Assembly (NCBI GenBank): GCA_037444005.1
Contig: JBBING010000011.1
Coordinates: 1 to 47,910 of the forward strand
DNA from: DATLZC01 sp037444005
GTDB taxonomy: Bacteria > Chloroflexota > Dehalococcoidia > DSTF01 > JACRBR01
Reading direction: 5' to 3'
DNA length: 47,910 bases
Part shown: positions 7,982 through 16,585 of the stretch, piece by piece
How the letters are laid out: every line of letters starts with the position of its first letter
Position numbering within the stretch: the stretch's first letter is position 1
The notes under the pieces: generated by a model
The model's input: only the letters and a program-made list of their open reading frames with translations
The model's database searches: none
Told to the model about the DNA's origin: nothing
Translations under genes and position numbers: made by a program

Positions 7982-9385
7982 TCAGCTCGCCGGTGCGGGT
8001 GCTGCGACGGCGACACGCTCCTGCACTGTGCGGGCGAGTAGCGCCGTCGCGATAAGACGGCCCAGGCCCGAGAGGAAAAACACGGTGCGATACCCGGCGA
8101 GCCCGATGAGCGGTCCACCGATGAGCGGGCCCACCGCGCTCGCGATGAACACCGCTCCCTGCTGCACGGCCGAGTAAGCGGCCCGCCGGTCCGGGGGACT
8201 GATGGCCAGAGTGAGGTTGAACGTGGCCAACAGGTTGGCTCCCCAGAGCGCCCCCGCGGCGAGGTTGATAAAGATCACGTGCCAGGGTTCCGTCACGATC
8301 ATCCAGAACCAGGGAAGCAGAGGAAGAAGCAGGCCGCTCGTCACCAAGAGCCACTTCGCGCCGCGACGATCGTTGATCTGACCGATGAGCGGCTGCGCCA
8401 CGATCCCGCCAATAGGCACGGCCGCAGCGGTAATGCCCACCCACAGCACCGACGCATTGAGCTTCGTCACGAGGTAGACGCTGAAGAACGGCCCTGCGAG
8501 CATCACGCTCGTGTGGAACAGTCCCAGGGCGAGCGTGAGCCACAGCAGGTTGGGGTCGCGGAGCGGTCCAGCGCGCGGCTCGCTCAAAGGTCGTGGCTCC
8601 GGCTCCTCCCGGACGCCGACAGCCGCCTCGGAGGGGATACGGGCGTAGAACACGGTGGCGACGGCCCCCAGCACGAAGGCCAGCGCCCACGCGAGCTGCC
8701 ACCCTTCGAGCCCGCCCACGCGATGGATGAGCAGGCCGGCGAGGGGCGCGACGACGAGGCCCGCGACCTGGCGCGCGAAGTTGCGCGAGCCGAAGTACCT
8801 CCCCCGAAGCCCGGGGGGCACGAATTCGGCGGCGAAGGCGCTCCATGCAGGCATGGCCACGCTTCCGAAGAAGCCGCGGCCCATCGCCACCGCCACGAGC
8901 GCCCCGAGAGCGGCCTCGTCCGACAGAAACCACGGGACGGCCACGAGACCGAGGAAGAGCAGCCGCCCCGCGCTTCCTCCCGTCAAAAGCACGATCCGCT
9001 TGTAGCGCCTGGTGCGCTCGGCCACGTGCGCGCCCGGCCACATCGACGCCGCCGCCAGCAGTCCTCCCACCGCTGAGAGCAGGCCGATGAGCCACGTCTT
9101 CGCCCCGAAGGCGAGCGCGTACAGGGAGAAGTACTGGAGCCAGATGGTCTCGCTGGACTCGGCGAAGAAGCCGTCCCACCAGAGGTTGCGCATCGCCCGC
9201 TCCTGTGCGGGCGTCACGGGCTCGTCGAGCACGGCCCGCTGGCGCACAGGAACCGGCGGCGGGACACCGTCGAAGGGATTGAGGGCCTGCGAAAGCTGGC
9301 GGGCGCGGCGTTCCCCGCGAGCCTCCCGCCGGCGCGGACGCTGAGGGGAGGCTTCGGACGGCGGTTCCGTCATGTCCGGCGTCAT
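7982..9385 (-). CDS. Major facilitator superfamily transporter
   Basis: A 467-residue MFS permease in the cytoplasmic membrane. After a basic, proline-rich cytoplasmic N-terminus of about 65 residues there are roughly twelve hydrophobic segments, with a central loop near residues 260-285 (rich in E, P and R) dividing two six-helix halves. MFS-like signature loops are seen in the first half (HVAERTRRYKR) and the second half (GQINDRRGAKW). The ATG is preceded by GAGGAG. It lies between lepA and mutS2, 55 and 46 nt away, on the same strand. The substrate cannot be deduced. The overall shape resembles putative drug or metabolite exporters. Confidence 0.88.
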   Translation of the reverse strand: MTPDMTEPPSEASPQRPRRREARGERRARQLSQALNPFDGVPPPVPVRQRAVLDEPVTPAQERAMRNLWWDGFFAESSETIWLQYFSLYALAFGAKTWLIGLLSAVGGLLAAASMWPGAHVAERTRRYKRIVLLTGGSAGRLLFLGLVAVPWFLSDEAALGALVAVAMGRGFFGSVAMPAWSAFAAEFVPPGLRGRYFGSRNFARQVAGLVVAPLAGLLIHRVGGLEGWQLAWALAFVLGAVATVFYARIPSEAAVGVREEPEPRPLSEPRAGPLRDPNLLWLTLALGLFHTSVMLAGPFFSVYLVTKLNASVLWVGITAAAVPIGGIVAQPLIGQINDRRGAKWLLVTSGLLLPLLPWFWMIVTEPWHVIFINLAAGALWGANLLATFNLTLAISPPDRRAAYSAVQQGAVFIASAVGPLIGGPLIGLAGYRTVFFLSGLGRLIATALLARTVQERVAVAAPAPAS

Positions 9386-9440
9386 ACGGGCGCTCCTCGC
9401 CGGCCACCGTGCGCCGGCGCCGTGTCCAAGCGTCGCGAGG

Positions 9441-11273
9441 TCATTGGTCGAGGCGCAGCACCGCCATGAACGCTTCCTGCGGGATTTCGACGTTGCCCAC
9501 GCGCTTCATGCGCTTCTTGCCTTCCTTCTGCTTCTCCAGCAGCTTGCGCTTGCGCGTCACGTCGCCCCCGTAGCACTTCGCGAGCACGTTCTTCCGCGCC
9601 GCCCGGATGGTCTCGCGGGCGACGACGCGTCCGCCGATGGCGGCCTGAATGGGGACGTCGAACAGCTGCCTCGGGATGAGCGAGCGGAGCTTCTCGACCA
9701 GACGCCGGCCTTGCTGGACCGCGTGCTCGCGGTGCGCGATGAGCGACAGCGCGTCTACGGGCTGGCCGTTCACGAGGATGTCCAGCTTGACGACGTTGGC
9801 GGGCGCGTAGTGCGAGAAGGTGTAGTCCAGGCTCGCGTATCCCTGGGTGCGGGACTTCAACTGGTCGTAGAAGTCGACGAGAATTTCGGCCAGCGGCACC
9901 TGATACTCGAGAAGAACGCGCGCCTCGCCCCGAGCCGGGCCCGAGCCGTCTCCCGCCACGTCCAGGTAATCCATGCGCCGGTACACGCCCCGGCGCGACG
10001 TGACCAGCTCCATGACGGCGCCGACGTAGCGGTCCGGACAGATGATGGTGATGTTCATCCACGGCTCGCGGATCTCGGCGATCTCCTGCGGCGGCGGGAG
10101 CTGCGCCGGGCTGTCCACCACGAGCTCGGTCCCGTCGGTCTTCGTGACCTCGTACTCGACGCTGGGGGCCGTCGCCAGCAAGTCGATGCCGTACTCGCGC
10201 TCCAGTCGCTCCTGGACGATCTCCATGTGTAGCAGGCCCAAGAATCCGCAGCGGAACCCGAACCCCAGGGCTACGCTGGACTCGGGCTCGTAGACCAGCG
10301 ACGCGTCGCTCAGCTTCAGCTTGTCGAGCGCGTCGCGCAACAGGTTGTAGTCATTGGCCTGCTGCGGGTACAGCCCGGCGAACACCATCGGTTTCGCAGG
10401 CCGGTAGCCAGGCAGCGGCGCCGTCGCCGGTCGCGCGTCGAGAGTGATGGTGTCACCCACCCGCACTTCCCGCACGTCCTTGAGGCCCGTCGCGACATAC
10501 CCGACTTCCCCCGTAGTGAGCCGCTCCGTCGCTGTGAGCGCAGGCCGGAATACGCCGATTTCGAGCGGCTCCACGACGCGGCCCGTGGCCATGAGACGCA
10601 GCGGCTCCTGCGGGCCGAGCTCGCCGTCGACCACGCGGACGTACGCGAGGACCCCCTTGTACGGGTCGTACTTCGAGTCGAAGATGAGCGCCCGAAGCGG
10701 CGCGCGCTCGTCGCCTGCTGGTGGCGGCACGCGCTGCACGACCGCTTCCAGGATCTCGCGGCATCCCGTGCCTTCCTTCGCCGACGCGAACAGGATCTCT
10801 TCGCGCCGGAATCCGAGCGACCGGACCAGCTCGTCGGCGACGCGCTCCGGCTCGGCCATCGGGAGGTCGATCTTGTTGACCACGGGGATCATGACGAGGT
10901 CGTGTTCCAGCGCCATGTAGACGTTGGCGAGCGTCTGCGCCTGCATGCCCTGCGCGGCGTCGACGACGACGATGGCGCCCTCGCATGCGGCGAGCGCGCG
11001 CGACACTTCGTAGGCGAAGTCGACGTGCCCCGGCGTGTCGATCAGATTCAGCTCGTACTCCTCGCCGTCGGAAGCGCGGTACCACATGCGGACTGCTTTC
11101 GCCTTGATGGTCACGCCCTTCTCGCGCTCGAGGTCCATCTGGTCGAGCACCTGCTCCGCCATTTCCCGCGAGGACAGCGTGCCCGTGAGCTCGAGGAACC
11201 GATCGGCCAGCGTCGACTTCCCGTGGTCGATATGCGCGATGATGCAGAAGTTTCGAATATGTCGTCGGTCCAT
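9441..11273 (-). CDS. lepA: Elongation factor 4 (LepA)
   Basis: LepA/EF4 is a ribosomal GTPase that acts in translation initiation and elongation under stress. The 610 residues match the family length. The G1 motif is AHIDHGKST (13-21), followed by the switch region EREKGVTIKA, DTPGHVDF (G3), NKIDLP (G4) and a SAKEGTG G5. The C-terminal EF4-specific domain ends in RKRKLLEKQKEGKKRMKRVG, as in other LepA proteins. It heads the minus-strand run that reaches topA and is divergent from mraY, with about 160 nt between them. A TAGACT hexamer on the minus strand at 11345-11340 could be its -10 element, but no good -35 is seen. Confidence 0.97.
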   Translation of the reverse strand: MDRRHIRNFCIIAHIDHGKSTLADRFLELTGTLSSREMAEQVLDQMDLEREKGVTIKAKAVRMWYRASDGEEYELNLIDTPGHVDFAYEVSRALAACEGAIVVVDAAQGMQAQTLANVYMALEHDLVMIPVVNKIDLPMAEPERVADELVRSLGFRREEILFASAKEGTGCREILEAVVQRVPPPAGDERAPLRALIFDSKYDPYKGVLAYVRVVDGELGPQEPLRLMATGRVVEPLEIGVFRPALTATERLTTGEVGYVATGLKDVREVRVGDTITLDARPATAPLPGYRPAKPMVFAGLYPQQANDYNLLRDALDKLKLSDASLVYEPESSVALGFGFRCGFLGLLHMEIVQERLEREYGIDLLATAPSVEYEVTKTDGTELVVDSPAQLPPPQEIAEIREPWMNITIICPDRYVGAVMELVTSRRGVYRRMDYLDVAGDGSGPARGEARVLLEYQVPLAEILVDFYDQLKSRTQGYASLDYTFSHYAPANVVKLDILVNGQPVDALSLIAHREHAVQQGRRLVEKLRSLIPRQLFDVPIQAAIGGRVVARETIRAARKNVLAKCYGGDVTRKRKLLEKQKEGKKRMKRVGNVEIPQEAFMAVLRLDQ

Positions 11274-11432
11274 CGTCCGTTCGCGCGGCGCAAAGAACGG
11301 CCGCGCCGGGGCGGCCGCTATGGTTGCGCCTGCTACCGCAGTCTAGCATCTCGATTACTGCCCATGACGGGTTCGCGGGCCATCGCCTACACTGCGGTCG
11401 ATGGACCGACGAGCCCCGTTCGCCCCGCTGGC

Positions 11433-12413
11433 ATGAACGAAGCGCTGATCGCAGCCGCACTGGCGCTCTTCGCGACCGCGGCGCTGGAGCCCCTGAATCT
11501 CCTCTTGCTGCGGCGCTTCAACTTCGGCGTCCGTCACACCCTTCGAGACGACATCGATAACCGGACGTTCGTGGCGCTCCACGCGCGAAAGACCGGCACG
11601 CCCGATATGGGCGGCGCCCTCAGCGTGGTGGTGACCCTCCTCGCCCTCCTCGTCCTGTGGGAGCCGGAGACGCGAGCCGCCGCTGCGGCGCTCGTCGGCT
11701 TCGGCCTCATCGGGCTGATCGACGACATCACCAAGGTGCGCCGCCGGCGCCGGGGCCGCGGACGGGACCTGGGCGCGCTTCCCAAGCTGGCGATGGAGGC
11801 GGGCGCCGGCACGCTGGCCGGGTGGGCCGTGTACGCCGCAGGAGCTCGCACGCTCACCCTGCCCCTCGTCGACGAGCTCAGCTTCGGCGCCTGGGTCATC
11901 CCACTCACCGCTGTGGCGACGATCGGGCTCTCTAATGCGGTGAACATCACCGACGGGCTGGACGGCCTGGCTGGCGCCCTGCTCATCCTGGCGATGGGCG
12001 CCCTCGCGCTGGCCGCGGCGCTGACGGACCAGGAGCCGACCGCGGGCGCCGCCCTCGTGGCCATCGCGGCGCTGCTCCCGTTCCTGTACCTGAACCTCTA
12101 CCCGGCCCGGATGATCATGGGCGACGGCTGCGCGCTCGGGATGGGCGCCCTGCTCGCGGCCGTGGGCGTCCTGGCCGACCAGATCGTTCTACTCGCCTTC
12201 GTCTCGCTGGTCTTCGTCGTCGAGGCGGCGTCCAGCTTCGTGCAGATCGTGGCCTTGCGCCTGGGAAGGCGGGTCTTCGCCATCGCGCCGTTGCACCACC
12301 ACCTCGAAGCCATCGGCTGGCCCGAGCCTCGCGTCACCCGCACGCTCTGGGCGGTCGGCGCGATGGCGACGGCGCTCGGCCTGGGAGTTTCAGCGGCCCT
12401 GGGCTACGTCTGA
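11433..12413 (+). CDS. mraY: MraY-type phospho-N-acetylmuramoyl-pentapeptide transferase
   Basis: A polytopic membrane enzyme of the MraY/WecA family (326 residues, about ten hydrophobic segments). It would move a UDP-linked aminosugar phosphate onto undecaprenyl phosphate. MraY-specific features are HARKTGTPDMGG (50-61), the catalytic pair D97-D98 in GLIDDITK, NAVNITDGLDGLAG (168-181), and the triple histidine PLHHHLEAIGWPEPR (287-301), which WecA lacks. The usual GD(x)GS motif after the sixth loop reads GDGCALG (D231 kept). The gene stands alone, divergent from lepA and convergent with an HD-GYP gene, with no mur or fts neighbours. The ATG at 11433 gives the normal N-terminus; another ATG at 11364 is in frame. 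A related lipid-sugar transferase role is possible. Confidence 0.85.
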   Translation: MNEALIAAALALFATAALEPLNLLLLRRFNFGVRHTLRDDIDNRTFVALHARKTGTPDMGGALSVVVTLLALLVLWEPETRAAAAALVGFGLIGLIDDITKVRRRRRGRGRDLGALPKLAMEAGAGTLAGWAVYAAGARTLTLPLVDELSFGAWVIPLTAVATIGLSNAVNITDGLDGLAGALLILAMGALALAAALTDQEPTAGAALVAIAALLPFLYLNLYPARMIMGDGCALGMGALLAAVGVLADQIVLLAFVSLVFVVEAASSFVQIVALRLGRRVFAIAPLHHHLEAIGWPEPRVTRTLWAVGAMATALGLGVSAALGYV

Positions 12414-12420
12414 GCGCGCT

Positions 12421-14121
12421 TCACGCGGCTTCGTCCCGCTCCGCGTGCTCCCCGTCGGCGATGCGGCCCGGCTTCGACCCCCAGATGGCGCCGAGATCGA
12501 TCTCCGACATCGCACGCTCGAACGCCTTGACGACCTCGGGATCGAACTGCGCTCCCGCGTTGCGCCGGATCTCCTCCATCGCCTCTTCGTGGCTCATCGC
12601 CCGGCGGTAGGGCCGGTCCGACGTCATCGCGTCGTAGGCGTCGACGACGCTGAAGATGCGGACTTCCAGGGGAATCCGGTCGCCCGACAGACCGAAGGGA
12701 TACCCGGCGCCGTCGTATCGCTCGTGGTGGTACAGGAGGATGGGGAGCGCGCCCTCGAGGAATCCGACCTTCGAGACCATCAGTCCCGCCAGCAGCGGAT
12801 GGCGCCGCATCGCCTCCCACTCGCCCTCGTCGAGGTCGGCGTTCTTCCGCAGGACGTGGTCGGGCACGCCGATCTTTCCCACGTCGTGCAGGAGCGCCCC
12901 GCGCTCGATGTCGAGCAACCGCTCTTCCGGGATGCCCACGTGCCGGGCGACGGCGACAGTGAGCCGCGCCACACGCTCGGCGTGGCCTTCTGTCTCCTGG
13001 TCCTTCGTGTCGAGGGCGGCCATCAGGGCTTTGAGGGTGCTGTCGTAGCTGATTTCGAGCTCGCTAGCGTAGCTCTGCACCTTGCTGAAGAGGAGCGCCT
13101 GCTCGACGGGCATGACCGCCTGCTCCGCGAGCGCGACCACCTTCTGGACTTCCTCGTTCGTGAACGGACGGCCGCTCTCGCGCATGACGCCGAGCACGCC
13201 GACGACGCGCTCGCGCCGGGCGAGCGGCGCGCATACCAGCGCCGCCGGGCTCGCCACGGGCTCGTAGCCGAAGAGCGGCTGGTAGGGCCCCCGCAGGGCG
13301 TCGGCGACCACGACCGCCTGCGTGGCGACGACGCGGCGCAGAAACCAGTCGTCGACCTTCCGACGGTGCTGCGACACGAAGCCCTGCGCCCGGTCGTAGG
13401 TCGCGCTCAGCAGAAGCTCGGACTCGTCTCCTTCGTCGACCAGCGCCACGAACCCGACGGCGCTCCGCGACATCGTCGTCGCGTCGTGGACCACGCGTCC
13501 GAGCACATCTTGCAGGTCGAGTGACGAGCGCAGGTCCTGGCTGTGGCGGAACAGAAACGAGAGCCAGGCATGGTCACGGTACACCCTTCGGTTCACCCAC
13601 CAGTACACCGGCTGGAGCACCAGGAAGGTGAGCGCGCCGCCGAGGCCGGCAAGGAGCCAGACGCCGAGACGAGCGTTCGCAGCGGCGCTCGCCGACGACG
13701 CTCGGTCGACGCGCACCTCAACGACCGCCGTCTCGCCGCCGTAGTAGGCCACGATGGCACCGTCGCGCACCCGTACCGCAGTCTGGCCGGCGCGCACGTC
13801 AGGCGGGTCGCGAGGAGTCCCACCAACGACGCCAGCCTGAGCGATGACCTCGCCCCCGCCATCGAAGACGCGCACCGCCTCGACCCGCCCGTCGAGCGCG
13901 GTCTGAAGCAGACGCTCGAGCTCCGCGTTCCGCGTGCCGTCCGCGGCGTCGGCGATCGGCGGTCCTACGGCCTCGGCCACGCTCGCGCCGGCCTCCGCGA
14001 ACACGGCGGTCTCGGCGAGAGACCCACCGACGTAGCCTGCAGCCAGGGACAGCGTCAGGCAGGTCAATAGGCTTCCCAGCGCGAAGCGCAGATGAACGGG
14101 ACGATGCTGGCTCTTCGTCAC
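12421..14121 (-). CDS. Membrane GAF/HD-GYP cyclic-di-GMP phosphodiesterase
   Basis: A signalling protein of 566 residues. One transmembrane helix is near residues 13-34, an extracytoplasmic sensor spans about 35-150, and a second helix lies near 153-172. A GAF domain follows (about 208-340), then a C-terminal HD-GYP domain with the metal pair H412-D413 in LLHDVGKIGVPDH, HHERYDGAGYP, and DAYDAMTSDRPYR. HD-GYP enzymes hydrolyse c-di-GMP; all recognisable catalytic residues are present. The GTG start at 14121 is chosen because GGGAG precedes it and a TACCTT box sits at 14140-14135; an in-frame ATG at 14154 would lie upstream of that box. It is divergent from larE and ends 8 nt from the mraY end. 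Confidence 0.9.
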   Translation of the reverse strand: MTKSQHRPVHLRFALGSLLTCLTLSLAAGYVGGSLAETAVFAEAGASVAEAVGPPIADAADGTRNAELERLLQTALDGRVEAVRVFDGGGEVIAQAGVVGGTPRDPPDVRAGQTAVRVRDGAIVAYYGGETAVVEVRVDRASSASAAANARLGVWLLAGLGGALTFLVLQPVYWWVNRRVYRDHAWLSFLFRHSQDLRSSLDLQDVLGRVVHDATTMSRSAVGFVALVDEGDESELLLSATYDRAQGFVSQHRRKVDDWFLRRVVATQAVVVADALRGPYQPLFGYEPVASPAALVCAPLARRERVVGVLGVMRESGRPFTNEEVQKVVALAEQAVMPVEQALLFSKVQSYASELEISYDSTLKALMAALDTKDQETEGHAERVARLTVAVARHVGIPEERLLDIERGALLHDVGKIGVPDHVLRKNADLDEGEWEAMRRHPLLAGLMVSKVGFLEGALPILLYHHERYDGAGYPFGLSGDRIPLEVRIFSVVDAYDAMTSDRPYRRAMSHEEAMEEIRRNAGAQFDPEVVKAFERAMSEIDLGAIWGSKPGRIADGEHAERDEAA

Positions 14122-14207
14122 GGGCGCTCCCGCTAAGGTATCGGCGCATCGCATGTTCGCCTTGAACGCCAGCCCTTGCCCCCAGCGGAGTGCTAAGATG
14201 AAATTCG

Positions 14208-15038
14208 ATGCTCACCGCGAAATTGGAGCGCCTTCGCGATCTGATCGCCGGAACCGGGTCTGCCGTGGTCGCGTTCTCAGGCGGCGTCGACAGCACGTTT
14301 GTCGCCGCTGTCGCCTTCGATGTGCTGGGCGACCGCGCCGTCGCCGTCACCGGTGTGTCGCCGTCGGTTCCGGAGTCCGAGGTCGCCGAAGCGCGCGCGT
14401 TGGCGCAACGTATCGGCATCCGCCACGAGCTCCTCGACACGCACGAGATGGACCGCAAGGGCTACGTCCAGAACTCGCCGATGCGGTGCTACCACTGCAA
14501 GACCGAGCTCTACGGGCTGCTCGAAGCCTTCGCCCGGGAACGCGGGTACGCCGCCGTCCTGGACGGCTGCAACGTCGACGACCTCGGGGACCACCGGCCC
14601 GGCAGGGTCGCCGCAGCAGAGCACGGCGTACGCAGCCCGCTCATCGAGGTCGGGCTGACGAAGGCCGAAATCCGCGAGCTGTCGAAGGCCCGCGGCCTGC
14701 CGACCTGGGATAAGCCCGCCATGGCTTGCCTCGCGTCCCGCATCCCGTACGGCACGCCGGTCACGGTGGAGGCGCTCCGCCAGGTCGACGCCGCAGAAAC
14801 GGCGCTACGAGCGCTCGGGTTCCGCCAGCTTCGGGTCCGCCACCATGGCGACATCGCCCGCATCGAGGTCGAGCCGGACGACATGGCGCTCCTGCTCGAC
14901 GCGCAATGCCGGACCGAGGTCGTGCGGCGCGTCCGGGAGGCCGGCTTCCGGTACGTCACGCTCGACCTCGCCGGCTTCCGCTCGGGCAGCATGAACGAGG
15001 TCCTCGCGCTCACGCCGGTGGACCGCCCCGCGCCCTGA
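14208..15038 (+). CDS. larE: LarE-type ATP-dependent sulfur transferase
   Basis: LarE adds sulfur to a pyridinium dicarboxylate adenine dinucleotide during synthesis of the nickel-pincer cofactor of lactate racemase and related enzymes. The 276-residue protein has the PP-loop SGGVDST (24-30) and the C-terminal YVTLDLAGFRSGSMN seen across LarE. The cysteine of MACLASRIPYG (C174) matches the sacrificial cysteine of the Lactobacillus enzyme. C94 and C97 in RCYHCK are absent from that enzyme but resemble three-cysteine LarE proteins reported to hold an iron-sulfur cluster. No larA, larB or larC is in the window. The ATG lies only 8 nt after a TAAGAT box (14194-14199), so the message may be leaderless. 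Confidence 0.92.
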   Translation: MLTAKLERLRDLIAGTGSAVVAFSGGVDSTFVAAVAFDVLGDRAVAVTGVSPSVPESEVAEARALAQRIGIRHELLDTHEMDRKGYVQNSPMRCYHCKTELYGLLEAFARERGYAAVLDGCNVDDLGDHRPGRVAAAEHGVRSPLIEVGLTKAEIRELSKARGLPTWDKPAMACLASRIPYGTPVTVEALRQVDAAETALRALGFRQLRVRHHGDIARIEVEPDDMALLLDAQCRTEVVRRVREAGFRYVTLDLAGFRSGSMNEVLALTPVDRPAP

Positions 15039-15084
15039 GCGGCATCGGCTACCGCCCGCCGCCCCCTTCGGCCCATAATGAAGC

Positions 15085-15645
15085 GTGCTGGAGAAGATTC
15101 GGGAGCGCGTGCGCGCCTACGCTCCCACACCGATTCCCGACAACGGATTGCCGCGAGCGGCCGTCCTCATTCCGCTCTACACGAAGGACGGCCTCCTGCA
15201 CGTGCTGCTGACCCGCCGGACAGAGCTCGTCGAACATCACAAGGGCCAGATCTCGTTCCCGGGAGGCGCCCTCGACGAGGGCGACCCGGGGCTCGACGCC
15301 TGCGCCCTTCGCGAAACGCACGAAGAGATCGGCGTCGACCCCCGGGACGTGACCCTGTTCGGCTCCCTCGACGACATGGTCACGGTGTCCAACTTCGTCG
15401 TCACGCCGTACGTGGGGGCTGTGACGCGGCCCGCGCCCTATCCGTTTCGCCCCAACGCCCACGAAGTCGCGGAGATTCTCGAGGTGCCGATCCCGCACCT
15501 CTTGGACGAACGTAACCTCATCACCGAGGTGCGGCGCATCCAGGGACGGGATGTGCCGGTGCACTCGTTCCGCTACGGCGACCACATCATCTGGGGCGCG
15601 ACCGCGCGGATGCTAAAGCAATTCCTGGACCTCATCCGGGACTAG
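15085..15645 (+). CDS. Nudix CoA pyrophosphatase
   Basis: A Nudix hydrolase of the CoA diphosphatase (NudL, UPF0035) type, 186 residues, which would cleave CoA or its derivatives to phosphopantetheine and 3',5'-ADP. It shows the CoA-specific LLTRR...KGQISFPGG pattern followed by a Nudix box ending ALRETHEEIGV, with one extra residue in the box as in E. coli NudL. The start is a GTG at 15085; a CATAAT box at 15074-15079 ends 5 nt before it, so a leaderless message is possible. It is 46 nt after larE on the same strand. Its TAG stop shares a CTAG palindrome with the stop of the convergent gene. A CoA-turnover role fits the acyl-CoA genes nearby. Confidence 0.88.
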   Translation: MLEKIRERVRAYAPTPIPDNGLPRAAVLIPLYTKDGLLHVLLTRRTELVEHHKGQISFPGGALDEGDPGLDACALRETHEEIGVDPRDVTLFGSLDDMVTVSNFVVTPYVGAVTRPAPYPFRPNAHEVAEILEVPIPHLLDERNLITEVRRIQGRDVPVHSFRYGDHIIWGATARMLKQFLDLIRD

Positions 15646-16085
15646 CGGCGGTCGCGACGCCAGCGCCAGGCCGCGTAGGCCAGGGGCGCCAGGACCGCGA
15701 TATCGAACGCCGAGTTCAGAACCACCGACCTGATGAACTGAGGCCATCCCCGCGCGGCCGTCGACTGCGCCTTTGTGTAGAGCCAGGGCAGCGAGTCCAT
15801 GGCGAGATGGAGGGCGGCGCCCGCCGCTGCCAAAGCCGCGCTTCGCGCCCGTCCACGGGTGAGCGCCGCTGCGCCCGCCGCGGCGAGCCCCAGCGCCAGC
15901 GGCGAGTGCGAGCCGAACCGCCGATGCAGCTCCATGGGGTCGCCCCGGAGGATCAGCCCGGCCACAAGGTCGCCGTCCGGCGCCACCGCCCCGCCGACGA
16001 ACGACGCCAGGTCGGCAGGCTCGTCGAGCCCAACCAGCGCCGCGAGCGCGAGTGCGGCGAGACCATGGCCGAACGGCGTAGGCAT
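15642..16085 (-). CDS. DUF457 / YdjM-like membrane-bound metal-dependent hydrolase
   Basis: A small membrane protein (147 residues, about four hydrophobic segments) with the layout of the YdjM/DUF457 family of putative membrane metal hydrolases. The conserved pieces are an N-terminal histidine (MPTPFGHGLAA), an acidic pair replacing LPDxD (GGAVAPDGDL), a HRRFGSHSPLAL motif and HLAMDSLPW. These H and D residues are the presumed metal ligands. The ATG at 16085 gives the family's usual N-terminus; an in-frame ATG 36 nt upstream is less likely. It converges with the Nudix gene, overlapping by 4 nt. The biological substrate of this family is unknown. Confidence 0.75.
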   Translation of the reverse strand: MPTPFGHGLAALALAALVGLDEPADLASFVGGAVAPDGDLVAGLILRGDPMELHRRFGSHSPLALGLAAAGAAALTRGRARSAALAAAGAALHLAMDSLPWLYTKAQSTAARGWPQFIRSVVLNSAFDIAVLAPLAYAAWRWRRDRR

Positions 16086-16190
16086 CGCCTGAGGATTCCG
16101 GATCGAGCCGGCACAGAGCAAGTTCGTGCAGTTGGGGCCATATGGGGGCTGTCACGCGAAGGGGTTCGGCCGTTATATGTAGGAAGAGCC

Positions 16191-16529
16191 ATGCTGGGAA
16201 GGGCACGGCTGGAGCATATCCTCCGCGGGCGATCGCGGCTGTTCGCCATCGCCGTCATGGCGCTGTTCTTGCACGCGTTCGTCCAGCCGCAGGCGCTGTT
16301 GCGCCAGGCCGAGCCGCCGGCCGCGCACGTCTCCATCGACAACTGCGACGGCGGCCCGACCGGGTGCAAGGTCCTTCCCTTCGCCCAGTTCGCGGCCCAG
16401 GCGCCCGCCACGGAAAGGCGGTTGGAGCCGCCGCCCCCGTTCGCGTCATCAACCCCGTCCGATTGGAAGAGCCGCTACGAGACGCCCCTGCAGGACGTCG
16501 AACCGCCTCCTCGCCCCGAGGTCGCGTGA
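16191..16529 (+). CDS. Small signal-anchored protein of unknown function
   Basis: I do not recognise this 112-residue protein. It has a basic N-terminus, one hydrophobic segment (LFAIAVMALFLHAF, about 18-31) that could be a signal or anchor, then a proline-rich outside part with two cysteines in a short loop (NCDGGPTGC). AGGAAG stands 5 nt before the ATG, and a TTATAT box lies at 16173-16178. It sits directly upstream of the dsbA-like and VKOR genes on the same strand, separated by a 7-bp hairpin. The paired cysteines and the neighbours make a link with disulfide chemistry possible, but that is inference. Coding bias (G/C in third positions) supports a real gene. Confidence 0.6.
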   Translation: MLGRARLEHILRGRSRLFAIAVMALFLHAFVQPQALLRQAEPPAAHVSIDNCDGGPTGCKVLPFAQFAAQAPATERRLEPPPPFASSTPSDWKSRYETPLQDVEPPPRPEVA

Positions 16530-16549
16530 ACGAGGTCGTCACGTGACAG

Positions 16550-16567
16550 GGCGGCGTTCGCGCCGCC
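16550..16567 (+). other. RNA hairpin with TTCG tetraloop ahead of the dsbA-like gene
   Basis: A perfect 7-bp G/C stem (16550-16556 with 16561-16567) closes a TTCG loop, the very stable UUCG tetraloop in RNA. The GGGGAGGAG ribosome-binding site follows immediately. No T run follows, so it is not a normal terminator. It could slow decay or modulate translation of the downstream gene. Confidence 0.55.
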
Positions 16568-16585
16568 GGGGAGGAGAACGTTCCG

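Noticed and set aside
12421..14121. A sensor histidine kinase reading of the two-helix GAF protein
   Set aside because: The C-terminal domain has HD and GYP motifs, and there is no kinase H-box or ATP-binding N/G boxes.
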